Shown here piece after piece: positions 26,897 through 35,406 of a stretch of DNA of 64,000 nt. The notes beneath the pieces were generated by a model that was not told the DNA's origin, searched no databases, and saw nothing but the letters and a program-made list of their open reading frames with translations. The position numbers and the translations under genes are program-made. The stretch is taken from positions 1 to 64,000 of the forward strand of contig MEUZ01000003.1 of NCBI GenBank assembly GCA_001772615.1, written 5' to 3'. Source of the DNA: a candidate division WWE3 bacterium RIFCSPHIGHO2_01_FULL_40_23 (GTDB lineage: Bacteria; Patescibacteria; WWE3; UBA101185; 2-01-FULL-41-18). Numbering within the stretch: the first letter of the stretch is position 1; every line of letters begins with the position of its first letter.

Positions 26897-28120
26897 GTGA
26901 AAAAATTTTTTACTCCAAGGGTAATTATACTTCATATCGCAACAATAAACCTTTTACTTTTAGCGTTGGTTTTTATTATATTAAGGAAGACGGATGTAGT
27001 GTTCTTCTCCCCCATCGGAGAAACCATACAAGTAATAAACTCACTATTTAGTAAACCTCCAAAAAGAGTCGTTTATGGATACCTTCCCTACTGGATGTTA
27101 AACAATTCCAAATATATTGAATATGACAAACTCACGGACATCGCATACTTTTCTTTAAAAGTTGACGAAAACGGCAATTTTGTAGAAAAAGATGCGGAAG
27201 GAAACGTTGAGGACGGATTTAAAAACTGGAAAGAAAGTGAAAAGTTAAAAAAAGTCATTGAATATTCAAAATTGTGGAAAATCAGATTTTCCTTAACTAT
27301 AACAGGAGAGAATGATGAATCCATTGATGCCTTCCTCTCTTGCAGGAAATGCTGGGATGCTCTTCTGGCAAATGTTAAGCAGGAGCTAGACGCTAAAAGC
27401 ATAAAAGATCTAAATATTGATTTTGAGCATGCAGACGAAACAACGGAAGAGGTATCAGATGCTTACGCTTTGTTTGTAAAATTTATGAATGACAGCCTAG
27501 ATGAAACGTTCCAAGATTCGCGAGTTGTTGTCGCTTCCTTCGCAGATTCATACAAAAGGAAGAGGGTTACTAACCCCACAAAACTTGCAGAAGCTTCGGA
27601 CGCTTTATTTGTAATGGCTTATGACTTTCATCAGCCAACCTCTGAGAATGCAGGTCCTGTCGCTCCAATAAACGGTTCACCTGAAAAATATGATTATGAT
27701 GTTTCCAACGCCATTAAAGACTACAAAAAATATGTGTCGGAGCACAAGCTTATACTCGGCGTACCCTATTATGGCTATAACTTCCTGATTGAAAAACCTG
27801 AACCAGACTCCAAAAGAGTTATAGGAAACCCTTCAAACGGGTACTCAATATCGCAGTATTACGCAATGATTAAAGACAACAAAAATATCCCCCTTGAAAA
27901 AGCCGTATGGGACCCCACGTCTGAAACGCCTTATTTAATATATAACAGTCAGGAAAACGGCGCGCTAAGAGTTTTGCATTTTGAAAATGAGGAATCTCTT
28001 AAGAAGAAGTATGATATTGTTTTGGACGAAAACTTATTGGGAGTGGGTTTATGGGCTCTTGGGTACGATGGTGATTACGAAGAGTTCTGGGACGCCCTAT
28101 CTGATAAATTTAAGAACTGA
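26897..28120 (+). CDS. GH18-family (chitinase-like) protein, membrane-anchored
   Basis: A 407-residue protein starting at GTG 26897, with an N-terminal transmembrane helix (about residues 8-28) and a GH18 barrel. It has VVYGYLPYWML at strand 1, the catalytic DxxxDxE as DLNIDFEHADE, 'FVMAYDFH' and 'LILGVPYYGYNF'. The acid/base Glu and the preceding Asp are kept, so activity on N-acetylglucosamine polymers such as peptidoglycan is plausible. Spore-cortex-type GH18 (YaaH-like) proteins have the same layout. It is divergent from the GH-A gene with only about 15 bases between the starts. Confidence 0.82.
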   Translation: MKKFFTPRVIILHIATINLLLLALVFIILRKTDVVFFSPIGETIQVINSLFSKPPKRVVYGYLPYWMLNNSKYIEYDKLTDIAYFSLKVDENGNFVEKDAEGNVEDGFKNWKESEKLKKVIEYSKLWKIRFSLTITGENDESIDAFLSCRKCWDALLANVKQELDAKSIKDLNIDFEHADETTEEVSDAYALFVKFMNDSLDETFQDSRVVVASFADSYKRKRVTNPTKLAEASDALFVMAYDFHQPTSENAGPVAPINGSPEKYDYDVSNAIKDYKKYVSEHKLILGVPYYGYNFLIEKPEPDSKRVIGNPSNGYSISQYYAMIKDNKNIPLEKAVWDPTSETPYLIYNSQENGALRVLHFENEESLKKKYDIVLDENLLGVGLWALGYDGDYEEFWDALSDKFKN

Positions 28121-28778
28121 ATTCCCCAACAAAGTCGGTTATGCTCTGGATTATCTCATTTAAAATATCCTCGCTTTTTCTTATATTCTCGTCATTTGAA
28201 GCTAAATTGTGAGCTCCCCCTTTCAATTCAGTAAGTTTAAAATTCAAATGGTTTCTTTCAAGAACCGTCCTGACATCGAAAGCCTTTATATATTCGTCAT
28301 TTTCCCCTTGCAGCACAAGAACTGGAGATTTTAACTCCCTTAATCTTTCCTCGGTTATGTAATTTGTAATCGCTGGCTCATAAAAGCCTAATATGATGAC
28401 CGGAGATCTTAGGTTATTTTGTATTAAGTACTCTAGCGACACTACACCACCTATAGACTTACCCACAAGAAATACATTTTTAACCGGTGCATTATCAAGA
28501 AGCAAAGAATAGGCACTATCAAGATCCATTATGAGATCTTCAAACTTAACCTCTCTAAAATCAATTTTTGAAACATAATAAAAGTTATATCTTAAAGCTG
28601 TAAATTTGTACTGATGATAAAAATGGTCATGAAGAGTTACTATTATGGGATCTTCTTTATTTCCCGATGCATTGTGAGAAAAAAGGACAGCACCTTTTGG
28701 TTCCAAAACTTTATCTAATGTCCCCGAAAGTTTAGAACCCCCTAAAGAGAGTGATTTTATTTCAACATCGTTAAACAT
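28110..28778 (-). CDS. Alpha/beta hydrolase
   Basis: A 222-residue single-domain hydrolase. The nucleophile elbow is GKSIGG, the acid is likely in 'VLQGENDEYI', and the His is in 'KGGAHNLAS'. The order fits KANL3/Tex30- or dienelactone-hydrolase-like enzymes. It probably has no lid. It converges with the GH18 gene, overlapping by 11 bases. The substrate is unknown. Confidence 0.8.
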   Translation of the reverse strand: MFNDVEIKSLSLGGSKLSGTLDKVLEPKGAVLFSHNASGNKEDPIIVTLHDHFYHQYKFTALRYNFYYVSKIDFREVKFEDLIMDLDSAYSLLLDNAPVKNVFLVGKSIGGVVSLEYLIQNNLRSPVIILGFYEPAITNYITEERLRELKSPVLVLQGENDEYIKAFDVRTVLERNHLNFKLTELKGGAHNLASNDENIRKSEDILNEIIQSITDFVGEFSS

Positions 28779-28825
28779 ACTAACTGGTGGACCATTCTGG
28801 ACTATGTTGGAATAACTTGTAGTAA

Positions 28826-29677
28826 CTATGAGACTAAATAAATTCCAACAACACTTATAACTGCGCCTACTATTTTCAACAAAGCATTATCTTTTTCTTT
28901 GAGTAACAAAATTCCCATAAACACAGTCAATATAACTCCCACTAGGTTAATAGTTACCACTTTTGAAGGAAACTCTGCAATCTGTAAAGCTGAAAAGAAA
29001 GTTATAGCACCAATCCCATAAAATAGTGATGTAATCAACATTGTTTTGATTAGACTTTTATTAAAAACTGTATTTAATTTTAAAATTATCTGTGGCTTGA
29101 TAGCTAGCATTAACAATGATGGAAATAAAAAAGCTATAAACACAAATGGGTATAAGGGTATAGACTCCAGAATAATTTTGTCATTTATATTTGCTAGACC
29201 AAAGCATAACCCTGCTAACAATGCTGGTATATCGCTTTTGGAAACTGAAAGCGTACCTTTTCTGTAATTCACAATAATTACGCTTAATATTATTAGAATT
29301 GTACCTACTAATTCCTTTAACCCATAAGACTGACCCAATATTAAAACAAACCCAATAGTTGAAAATAACGCCCTACTAGCAAAAATGACCACAAATTTAG
29401 ATGCTTCAGTTTGTTTTAGAGACTTGAAAATAAAGATGTTACCTAATCCATATAACACAGTCATGAAAATAAGGTTTACCAAAATATTACTCATGTTACT
29501 GAATACAAGTTTCCCTGTTGAAAGGGCGAAAGCACCTATCAAACCTGCAACAATTAGTTGAAATACAACTGAAAATATAAAGGGGTCACTATCCTTATCC
29601 TTTAACATTATCCTTTGTAGGATAGACACAAAAGATGATAAGACAACGCTAATTAAAATCAATAATAGCCAACTCAT
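28826..29677 (-). CDS. EamA/DMT-family transporter
   Basis: A 283-residue protein with ten predicted helices in two repeats, typical of the drug/metabolite transporter superfamily (SKFVVIFASRALFSTIGFVL in the first half; PSKVVTINLVGVILTVFMGI in the second). The base composition is markedly AT-rich (12 G/C in the 60 bases 29041-29100), like the Rep/recombinase genes that follow and unlike the chromosomal genes. It overlaps the radical SAM gene by four bases, so the two form an operon and may be cargo of the element. The substrate is unknown. Confidence 0.82.
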   Translation of the reverse strand: MSWLLLILISVVLSSFVSILQRIMLKDKDSDPFIFSVVFQLIVAGLIGAFALSTGKLVFSNMSNILVNLIFMTVLYGLGNIFIFKSLKQTEASKFVVIFASRALFSTIGFVLILGQSYGLKELVGTILIILSVIIVNYRKGTLSVSKSDIPALLAGLCFGLANINDKIILESIPLYPFVFIAFLFPSLLMLAIKPQIILKLNTVFNKSLIKTMLITSLFYGIGAITFFSALQIAEFPSKVVTINLVGVILTVFMGILLLKEKDNALLKIVGAVISVVGIYLVS

Positions 29678-30546
29678 AATGTTATGTTAGCAGAATTTAA
29701 TGATTCTTTGTGATAGATTGCACTTTCCAACCTAATATTCAACTGGTGCTTTTTAACACAGTCTTTAATTATCAGGTCTAATTGGTCGCGATAATCTTTG
29801 TTTTTAGAGGAATAAAATTTCTCAAGCACAGCCTTATCTAATCCTACAGCTTCCTTTTTTAGCCTATTCAGAATATAGGTACTCAAATTAATATGCTCTA
29901 CATAGATATCATTAGTACCTGTTTCCTTAATCTTTTTAAATAATTCATCTAATTTTTCAGGGTACGCGACAAAATGTGGAAGTAATGGTCCTACAAACGC
30001 ATAGGTTTTTAAACCTTCAGAATTTAGTTTCCTTAAAGCTTCAAATCTTTGGGTAACATTAGGTGCATATTTTTCAAAATATCTTGATATACCATCTTCA
30101 AAGCTGGTAATTGTTAACCCAATTTCAATATTTTTAAGCTTTTGAAACAAATCAATATCTCTCAATACCAAATCTGATTTTGTTAATATACTAACTAATC
30201 CTTGATAATCTGCGTCAACTAACACTTCTAAGCATTTTCTTGTAATTTGATATTTCGCTTCTACTCCTTGGTAAGGGTCTGTTACCGAGCTAAACAATAT
30301 TCTTTTACCAATACCTTTATTTTTAAGTTTTAGTACCGCAGTTTTCAGCAATTCAGCGGCGTTTGTTTTAACATATACAAACTCACCCCAATCATTTATG
30401 TCTTTCCCAACATATCTACACATAAAAGACGCATAACAGTAAATACAACCAAATCTACAACCTGTATATGGATTTACAACAAAATCCGCATCAGGTAATT
30501 TACTTGGAGTTAATATTGACTTCGCAACAACCTCTTTAATTTCCAT
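29674..30546 (-). CDS. Radical SAM protein of the SPL/Rv2578c type
   Basis: A 290-residue radical SAM enzyme. The cluster motif CxxxCxxC is CRFGCIYCYA (~31-40), preceded by NPYTGC as in the SPL-like family. FSSVTDPYQGVEAKY and ILTKSDLVLRDIDL follow. The family name comes from spore photoproduct lyase relatives, but most members have no known reaction and are common in phage- and plasmid-associated loci. It is cotranscribed with the EamA transporter and divergent from the Rep operon. Confidence 0.82.
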   Translation of the reverse strand: MEIKEVVAKSILTPSKLPDADFVVNPYTGCRFGCIYCYASFMCRYVGKDINDWGEFVYVKTNAAELLKTAVLKLKNKGIGKRILFSSVTDPYQGVEAKYQITRKCLEVLVDADYQGLVSILTKSDLVLRDIDLFQKLKNIEIGLTITSFEDGISRYFEKYAPNVTQRFEALRKLNSEGLKTYAFVGPLLPHFVAYPEKLDELFKKIKETGTNDIYVEHINLSTYILNRLKKEAVGLDKAVLEKFYSSKNKDYRDQLDLIIKDCVKKHQLNIRLESAIYHKESLNSANITL

Positions 30547-30578
30547 TACCAGTGATTATACCGCGTGTTTACCCTATC

Positions 30579-30639
30579 CCCCAACATTATAAGAGAAACA
30601 ACACAACGCAGTTGTGTTAAAATCCTCCAAATGTTGGGG
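30579..30639. repeat. Nested inverted repeats upstream of the Rep operon
   Basis: CCCCAACATT (30579-30588) pairs perfectly with AATGTTGGGG (30630-30639). Inside lies AACACAAC-GCA-GTTGTGTT (30600-30618). The intergenic space is shared by two divergent operons. It could be the double-strand origin nicked by the HUH protein, or a paired operator. Confidence 0.6.
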
Positions 30640-30681
30640 AGATTGGATTTTCGCTAAAGCTTGGGGTACACTCCTTTTGCT

Positions 30682-31446
30682 ATGGAGTTACGCGATATTA
30701 AATACTTAAAATCATTAAATCCAATAGAGTTTTTAGATAAACCAAGTAAGGAAACTGTTGAGTTTTTGGCTAAGTTTATGCAAGACCCTAACTTTGTTGC
30801 AGTAATCAAACAAATGAGAAGTTACTACAACTACCCTGAAACTGGTATTGATTTAACACCTTTTATTGGTAAAAACTTTTCAGATACTCTGACTGAAGAA
30901 AATGTATTACTAAAAGATACGCTATACCTAAATGCTGATAGGTTAAGAGAGAAGGTTGGATTAAACGCTGATTTTACACAACAGTTATATTTACTGATAT
31001 ATTTCAATTCATTTATTGATGTTGATTATTATGAGGGGTTTATCACAGATAAGGTTGATTTTGCAGTAACAAAAAAGCAGATAATACTTAAACTACTGGA
31101 TTATAAACAAGAGGTAGCAACAATATATATCCCTTACACCATGAGTTTTAATACTTTCATAAAACAAACAAAAGAAGTGTGGAATACCATGCAGGATGAA
31201 ATGGATAAAAACTTAACAGATAATCCTTATGAATTAAGGTTACACAAAAACACAGAATTAGCAGTTGAAATAACCAGATTAAAAGATACTGAAAACAAAA
31301 CATTTTCTGAAATATCTGAATTATTATCTTCAAAAACTAAAGAGGTGGATGAAAAGCTTAGTAATGAGAAGTATATTAAAAAACTATATTATGATTACAA
31401 AATGCTTTGGTTAAAACCACAAAACCCAGAAGTACCAAAAAGTTAA
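30682..31446 (+). CDS. Hypothetical protein of the Rep operon
   Basis: A 254-residue soluble, helix-rich, acidic/basic-balanced protein with no recognisable catalytic motif. The C-terminal part (NKTFSEISELLSSKTKEVDE, then KKLYYDYKMLW) looks like a sigma-70 region 4 or helix-turn-helix segment, so DNA binding is possible. I used ATG 30682; an upstream TTG at 30661 would add seven residues. It is the first gene downstream of the nested inverted repeats, which suggests a replication or copy-control role; this is inference only. Confidence 0.6.
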   Translation: MELRDIKYLKSLNPIEFLDKPSKETVEFLAKFMQDPNFVAVIKQMRSYYNYPETGIDLTPFIGKNFSDTLTEENVLLKDTLYLNADRLREKVGLNADFTQQLYLLIYFNSFIDVDYYEGFITDKVDFAVTKKQIILKLLDYKQEVATIYIPYTMSFNTFIKQTKEVWNTMQDEMDKNLTDNPYELRLHKNTELAVEITRLKDTENKTFSEISELLSSKTKEVDEKLSNEKYIKKLYYDYKMLWLKPQNPEVPKS

Positions 31447-31486
31447 TAAACTTTTAGGGTCTGACCATTTAGTGATATAGCAATAT

Positions 31487-31506
31487 TCTCCAGTTAATGC
31501 TGGAGA
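31487..31506 (+). promoter_or_regulatory. Start-codon hairpin of the small Rep-operon gene
   Basis: TCTCCAG and CTGGAGA form a perfect seven-pair stem whose six-base loop, TTAATG, contains the start codon at 31497. A stem like this in mRNA could limit initiation, and through coupling also Rep synthesis. Confidence 0.5.
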
Positions 31507-31679
31507 TTAAATCCCCTACAAAAGAAGAATTAGACCAACTTAAATGCTTTTTAGAAGCAAAATTTGGTATTTCTTTTTCTGATGATGAGGTTTTAGAAAG
31601 TTATTACTCCCTAACCCATTTAGGAAAAGCAATATATCTGTTTTGTAAGCAACAGGGGGTCAAAAATGAAATCTCCTGA
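31497..31679 (+). CDS. Small acidic protein coupled to Rep
   Basis: A 60-residue, predicted all-helical protein (KEELDQLKCFLEAKFGISFS, then LTHLGKAIYLFCKQQ). Its last 14 bases overlap the start of the Rep gene, so translation is coupled. Its own start codon sits in the loop of a hairpin. The position resembles that of small copy-control or Rep-leader genes in rolling-circle plasmids. No family is recognised. Confidence 0.6.
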   Translation: MLEIKSPTKEELDQLKCFLEAKFGISFSDDEVLESYYSLTHLGKAIYLFCKQQGVKNEIS

Positions 31680-32616
31680 AACTATAGATGATTTTATTGC
31701 TTATTTATCCTCCCCTTTAGAAGCACCAGAAATAAACCAAGATTTATATTACAAACCCTACCACTCAAAAACTGATGATTTAATAAAAGAAATTCTCGCC
31801 AAGCGTAGCGATGGAAATCGCACGCTTTCCCCCTTCTCTCTACTTGATAGTAGCGTCATAATTCCACCAGTAATTGATAGCTTTAAAACTGCATATTACT
31901 TAACTGCAACTACCTATGGGGATTATGTTGACCTGTATATTCATGAAAAACCCATTATCAAAGCAAAAAATCTTCAATCAAGAAGAAATCATGGGTTTAA
32001 ACAAAAAGAGAAAGTTGATAGAAGTAGCGATTACAGAAGAAGAAACTCAATAAGGGCGTTAAACAACATTCGCCAACTTACCCTTGCTAACTTTAACAAT
32101 GACTATGTAAAACTTCTAACCCTTACTTTTGGTGATTGTGACTTTGATATTACTAATCCCAGAATTTGCAACAAATTGTTAAGCAAGTTTCTTCAAAAAT
32201 TACGCAAACGCTATCCTAAATTTAAATATCTAGGTGTTATTGAGTTTCAAAAGCGAGGTGCTGTGCATTATCATGTTTTATGTGATTTACCCTTTATTGA
32301 TAAAGAAGATTTAGCAAACTTGTGGGGATATGGATTTATAGATATCAGAAAACCTGATTTTATTGTTGGAAGTTACCTTTTCAAATATCTTTCAAAAACC
32401 CTGTATGACCAGAAATTAAAGGGTATTAGGGTGTATTTCCACTCTAAAAACCTTACCAAACCAGTTTTAAATACAGGCGTTACAGCTTTTACTATTGCTG
32501 AAAAACTACAGACTTCTGAGATACACTTTGCTAATGAGTACACTAACAAATATAATGGGGATGTTATTAAGTATCGCCAGTTTAAAATTCTTCCTGCACC
32601 ACCAACAAATGTATGA
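31666..32616 (+). CDS. rep: HUH-superfamily rolling-circle replication initiator
   Basis: A 316-residue Rep protein. Motif 1 is VKLLTLTFGD, motif 2 (the metal-binding HUH) is GAVHYHVLCD, and motif 3 with the nicking Tyr is SYLFKYLSKTLY, in the right order over about 110 residues. A basic stretch, RSSDYRRRNSIRALNNIRQL, precedes motif 1. A single motif-3 tyrosine context suggests plasmid-type rather than phiX-type initiation. It overlaps the serine recombinase by four bases. Confidence 0.88.
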   Translation: MKSPETIDDFIAYLSSPLEAPEINQDLYYKPYHSKTDDLIKEILAKRSDGNRTLSPFSLLDSSVIIPPVIDSFKTAYYLTATTYGDYVDLYIHEKPIIKAKNLQSRRNHGFKQKEKVDRSSDYRRRNSIRALNNIRQLTLANFNNDYVKLLTLTFGDCDFDITNPRICNKLLSKFLQKLRKRYPKFKYLGVIEFQKRGAVHYHVLCDLPFIDKEDLANLWGYGFIDIRKPDFIVGSYLFKYLSKTLYDQKLKGIRVYFHSKNLTKPVLNTGVTAFTIAEKLQTSEIHFANEYTNKYNGDVIKYRQFKILPAPPTNV

Positions 32617-34127
32617 CTAATAATTGTTTTATTTACTGTAGAAAATCTACTGATAGAAATGATAAACAAGAGAAATCCTTGGAAACACAGGAAAGAATTT
32701 GTTTAGAAACTGCAAGGCGTAACAATCTTAATGTTTTAGAGGTAATTTTAGAATCTAAATCAGCTAAAGACGCTGGTAATAGACCTAAATTTGATGAGTT
32801 AATCGCACATATTAAAAGTAAAGATGCAGGTGTTATTGTTACTTGGGATATTGATAGATTAGCAAGAAATTTAACTGAAGCAGGACTACTTCAATCTTTA
32901 TATGAAACTGGCTTTATTCAAAAAATAATCACTGAAAATGATATTTACCAATCTGATAGGGATTTTATGAATATTGGTCATGAGTTTGTTGATGCTTCTA
33001 ACTACTCCAGAAGATTAAGGTCAAAAGTTAAAGATGGAATTGAAACAAAACTTAGAAATGGCGAAATTCCAGGGTCTGTAAAAATAGGTTATTACATAGT
33101 TGATAAGAAAATGAAACCAGACCCAGATAGGTCACCTTTTGTAAAACTAGCATTTGAAATGTATGTACAAGGTAATTCTCTACGCATTATTACTCAAAAA
33201 CTTTATGAAATGGGTTTTAGAAGCAAAAAAGGTAACAAAATGTATCTATCCAGTATTGCTGAAATGCTAAAAAGAATTGATTACACTGGTACTTTTGAAT
33301 ACAACAAGCAACTTTATCAAGGAAACTATGACCCACTTATTTCAATGGTTTTATTTGATAAGGTACAAAAATTACTTGTTAAAAACAATCTTCCAAAATC
33401 TCAAAAACATTATTTTCTTTACAGGGGGGTTATAAGATGTGCTGACTGTGGTTGTATGCACACTGCAACTATGAAACAAGGAAAATATGTTTATTACTAC
33501 TGCACCAACTCAAAGCGTATCTGCAAACAACATGAAAAGTATATTGAGGAAGAAGAAATGCACAAACTCTACAGCACTAAACTATCTGAATTACCTATAG
33601 ATGTTGAAATTTTAAATCAATCCTATGACCTGTACGCTAAAAATTACCTAATGCAGTACAAAGATGTGGAAAATCAGAAAAACCTTGTTAAAAAGCAACT
33701 AGGGAATGTAGAAACAAGGATTAAGCGCTTGGTTGATATCTACATAAATGGCGAAATCCAACAGGAAGTATATTCTCAAAAATACAAAGAGTTAGTTTTA
33801 GAAAAAGAAACACTCCAAAATACCTTAAATAAACTAGAAACCCAAAAACCTGAAGAAACCTTGGAAACAATTAGAAAATTCAAAGATTATTGTTGTGACC
33901 TGCAAAAAACCTATTCACTTGGTAATAATGAGGTAAAAGATGAAATACTAAATGCAGTGTGTTGGAATTTTTCTATCCTCAATGGTGAAATAGCGTCAAT
34001 ACAATACAAAAAGCCCTTTGATATGATAGCAAAACTACCCAAAAACGCTGATTTTAGAAATTGGTGGGTCAAGCAGGATTCGAACCTGCGACCTCCTCGA
34101 TGTGAACGAGGCGCTCTAACCAGCTGA
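32613..34127 (+). CDS. Large serine recombinase
   Basis: A 504-residue integrase. The catalytic domain has the nucleophile in FIYCRKSTDRN (Ser ~12) and the arginines of VTWDIDRLARN. The 'recombinase' domain follows (VKIGYYIVDKKMKPDP). The zinc ribbon is CADCGCM...YYYC...C (about residues 274-305), then a long coiled coil (about 350-430). The final 20 or so residues are encoded by the antisense of tRNA-Val, so the natural C terminus was probably elsewhere before integration or lies inside the att site. Confidence 0.92.
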   Translation: MTNNCFIYCRKSTDRNDKQEKSLETQERICLETARRNNLNVLEVILESKSAKDAGNRPKFDELIAHIKSKDAGVIVTWDIDRLARNLTEAGLLQSLYETGFIQKIITENDIYQSDRDFMNIGHEFVDASNYSRRLRSKVKDGIETKLRNGEIPGSVKIGYYIVDKKMKPDPDRSPFVKLAFEMYVQGNSLRIITQKLYEMGFRSKKGNKMYLSSIAEMLKRIDYTGTFEYNKQLYQGNYDPLISMVLFDKVQKLLVKNNLPKSQKHYFLYRGVIRCADCGCMHTATMKQGKYVYYYCTNSKRICKQHEKYIEEEEMHKLYSTKLSELPIDVEILNQSYDLYAKNYLMQYKDVENQKNLVKKQLGNVETRIKRLVDIYINGEIQQEVYSQKYKELVLEKETLQNTLNKLETQKPEETLETIRKFKDYCCDLQKTYSLGNNEVKDEILNAVCWNFSILNGEIASIQYKKPFDMIAKLPKNADFRNWWVKQDSNLRPPRCERGALTS

Positions 34128-34138
34128 GCTATAGACCC
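34062..34138 (-). tRNA. tRNA-Val (CAC), target of the element
   Basis: Anticodon stem CCTCG/CGAGG with loop TTCACAT, T arm GCAGG/CCTGC, discriminator A and encoded CCA. Acceptor GGGTCTA faces TTGACCC: position 6-67 is T-T, the only mismatch. The 3' half lies on the element side, so the odd base could have come with the element. Confidence 0.9.
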
Positions 34139-34158
34139 ATTACATCTCTTATTGTAAC

Positions 34159-34177
34159 ATTTAAACCATGTTTAAAT
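34159..34177. repeat. Palindrome over the lepB start codon
   Basis: ATTTAAAC-CAT-GTTTAAAT, a perfect eight-base inverted repeat with a three-base centre that includes the first two bases of the lepB ATG. It might be an operator or an RNA hairpin controlling lepB. Confidence 0.4.
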
Positions 34178-34722
34178 CACTGAAAAAGCTTCTAAAAGAA
34201 TCGTTTTTAACGGCTCTTGTAGCAGTTTTATTAGTCTTTATTGTTAATCAACTCCTCATTGAACCAGAACAAATATTTGGAGTATCAATGGAACCTGCAC
34301 TCAAAAACGCCGAAAGAGTGCTTGCGGATAAAATCTTCTATAAAAGAGGTTCACTAAAAAGAGGGGACATAGTTGTTTTTAAATCCGTTGAAGATAATAA
34401 AAGCGTTTTTGTAAAGCGTGTCATTGGTTTACCCGGTGAATCTCTTATGATAAAAGAAGACAAGATTAACATATTTAACGACGTCAATCCACAGGGTTTT
34501 ATCCTGGAAGAGAAATACCTCAAAGATTCTATCAAAACTTACTCTGGGAGTTTTCTTGAAGAAAGAAAAATTCTTAAAATTCCTGCGGAGGCTTACATTG
34601 TTTTAGGGGATAACAGATTTAAAAGCATAGATTCACGAGAATGGGGATTTCTACCTGAAGAGAAGATAATCGGAAAGATAATTTTTAGGCATTGGCCGCC
34701 AAACAGGTTCGGGTTTATATAA
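34168..34722 (+). CDS. lepB: Signal peptidase I
   Basis: A 184-residue type I signal peptidase that cleaves exported preproteins. One N-terminal membrane helix (about residues 12-31) precedes the catalytic Ser in GVSMEPAL (~44), box C/D with the catalytic Lys in [12 protein letters not shown], and box E as [16 protein letters not shown]. The last bases overlap the rpmA end on the other strand by eight. Confidence 0.95.
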   Translation: MFKSLKKLLKESFLTALVAVLLVFIVNQLLIEPEQIFGVSMEPALKNAERVLADKIFYKRGSLKRGDIVVFKSVEDNKSVFVKRVIGLPGESLMIKEDKINIFNDVNPQGFILEEKYLKDSIKTYSGSFLEERKILKIPAEAYIVLGDNRFKSIDSREWGFLPEEKIIGKIIFRHWPPNRFGFI

Positions 34723-34966
34723 CACTTATTTTCTTTTTTGACTTTGTGACTTGAGAAAAGGCCACTTTTCCATCTCGTTTTGCAAATATAGTAAAGTCTT
34801 TCCCCTGGCCAACACCCTCCCCTGCTCTATAAAGACTTCCTCTTTGCCTAACAATAATTTGGCCTGATTTCACATTTTCTCCCCCAAATATCTTTACACC
34901 CAGTCTTTTACCAGCTACGTTACCTTTTTGTTTAGCTTTTGAACTTCCGGCCTTTTTATGTGCCAT
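34715..34966 (-). CDS. rpmA: Ribosomal protein L27
   Basis: An 83-residue 50S protein whose N-terminal tail reaches the peptidyl-transferase centre. It begins [12 protein letters not shown] and contains '[20 protein letters not shown]' and [16 protein letters not shown]. It starts two bases after rplU in the usual rplU-rpmA order. Confidence 0.96.
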   Translation of the reverse strand: MAHKKAGSSKAKQKGNVAGKRLGVKIFGGENVKSGQIIVRQRGSLYRAGEGVGQGKDFTIFAKRDGKVAFSQVTKSKKKISVI

Positions 34967-34968
34967 AT

Positions 34969-35358
34969 TTATCTGCCTTTAACTTTGCCTTTTGATACCT
35001 TCTTGGGCGTCTTAACCTCTTTAATACCCACTCCAACTGGTTTATGCTTAACTTCTTCATTAACCTTTCCTATTGAAGCCACTTGCAAAACGGTGAGTTG
35101 GGATCTGTATCCCCTTACTTTGTGATACCTTGATTTTGCCTTAAATCTTCTGATCGTTATTTTTTTACCCTTTTCTTCACCTTCAACTTTAAGATCAACT
35201 TTTACATCATTTAAATAAGGGTTTCCGATTGTTATTTTGCTTCCATCTGAATACATTATCACTTTAGGATCTATTTTTGAGAGCTTATTAACTTTTAATA
35301 TTTCGCCTTCCTTAACTTTATACTCTCCTCCGGAAAGCTTAATCACGGCGTATTTCAT
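34969..35358 (-). CDS. rplU: Ribosomal protein L21 with basic C-terminal extension
   Basis: A 129-residue L21 ([20 protein letters not shown] at the N terminus, [20 protein letters not shown] near the end of the conserved part). About 25 residues beyond the usual 103 form a Lys/Val-rich tail ([16 protein letters not shown]). Such a tail may contact rRNA. Confidence 0.95.
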   Translation of the reverse strand: MKYAVIKLSGGEYKVKEGEILKVNKLSKIDPKVIMYSDGSKITIGNPYLNDVKVDLKVEGEEKGKKITIRRFKAKSRYHKVRGYRSQLTVLQVASIGKVNEEVKHKPVGVGIKEVKTPKKVSKGKVKGR

Positions 35359-35406
35359 AATTTTTAACCTAAGAAATATACATTAAACCAGAAGTTTTAG
35401 CAATCT

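Larger units (their letters stand above)
30547..34127. mobile_element. Integrated Rep/serine-recombinase element
   Basis: The core is an unknown gene, a small gene, an HUH Rep and a large serine recombinase, all on the plus strand and very AT-rich. The right end lies in tRNA-Val, because the recombinase reading frame runs into the antisense of the tRNA and stops there. The left end is unclear; the EamA and radical SAM genes (28826-30546) share the composition and may belong to it. I found no long direct repeat of the tRNA end, as expected for serine integrases with short cores. It resembles an integrated rolling-circle plasmid or a small integrative element. Confidence 0.7.

Noticed and set aside
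30547..34138. Long direct repeats (attL/attR) for the serine-recombinase element
   Set aside because: I searched by eye for the tRNA-Val 3' end near 28.8-30.7 kb and found no copy; the left boundary remains undefined.
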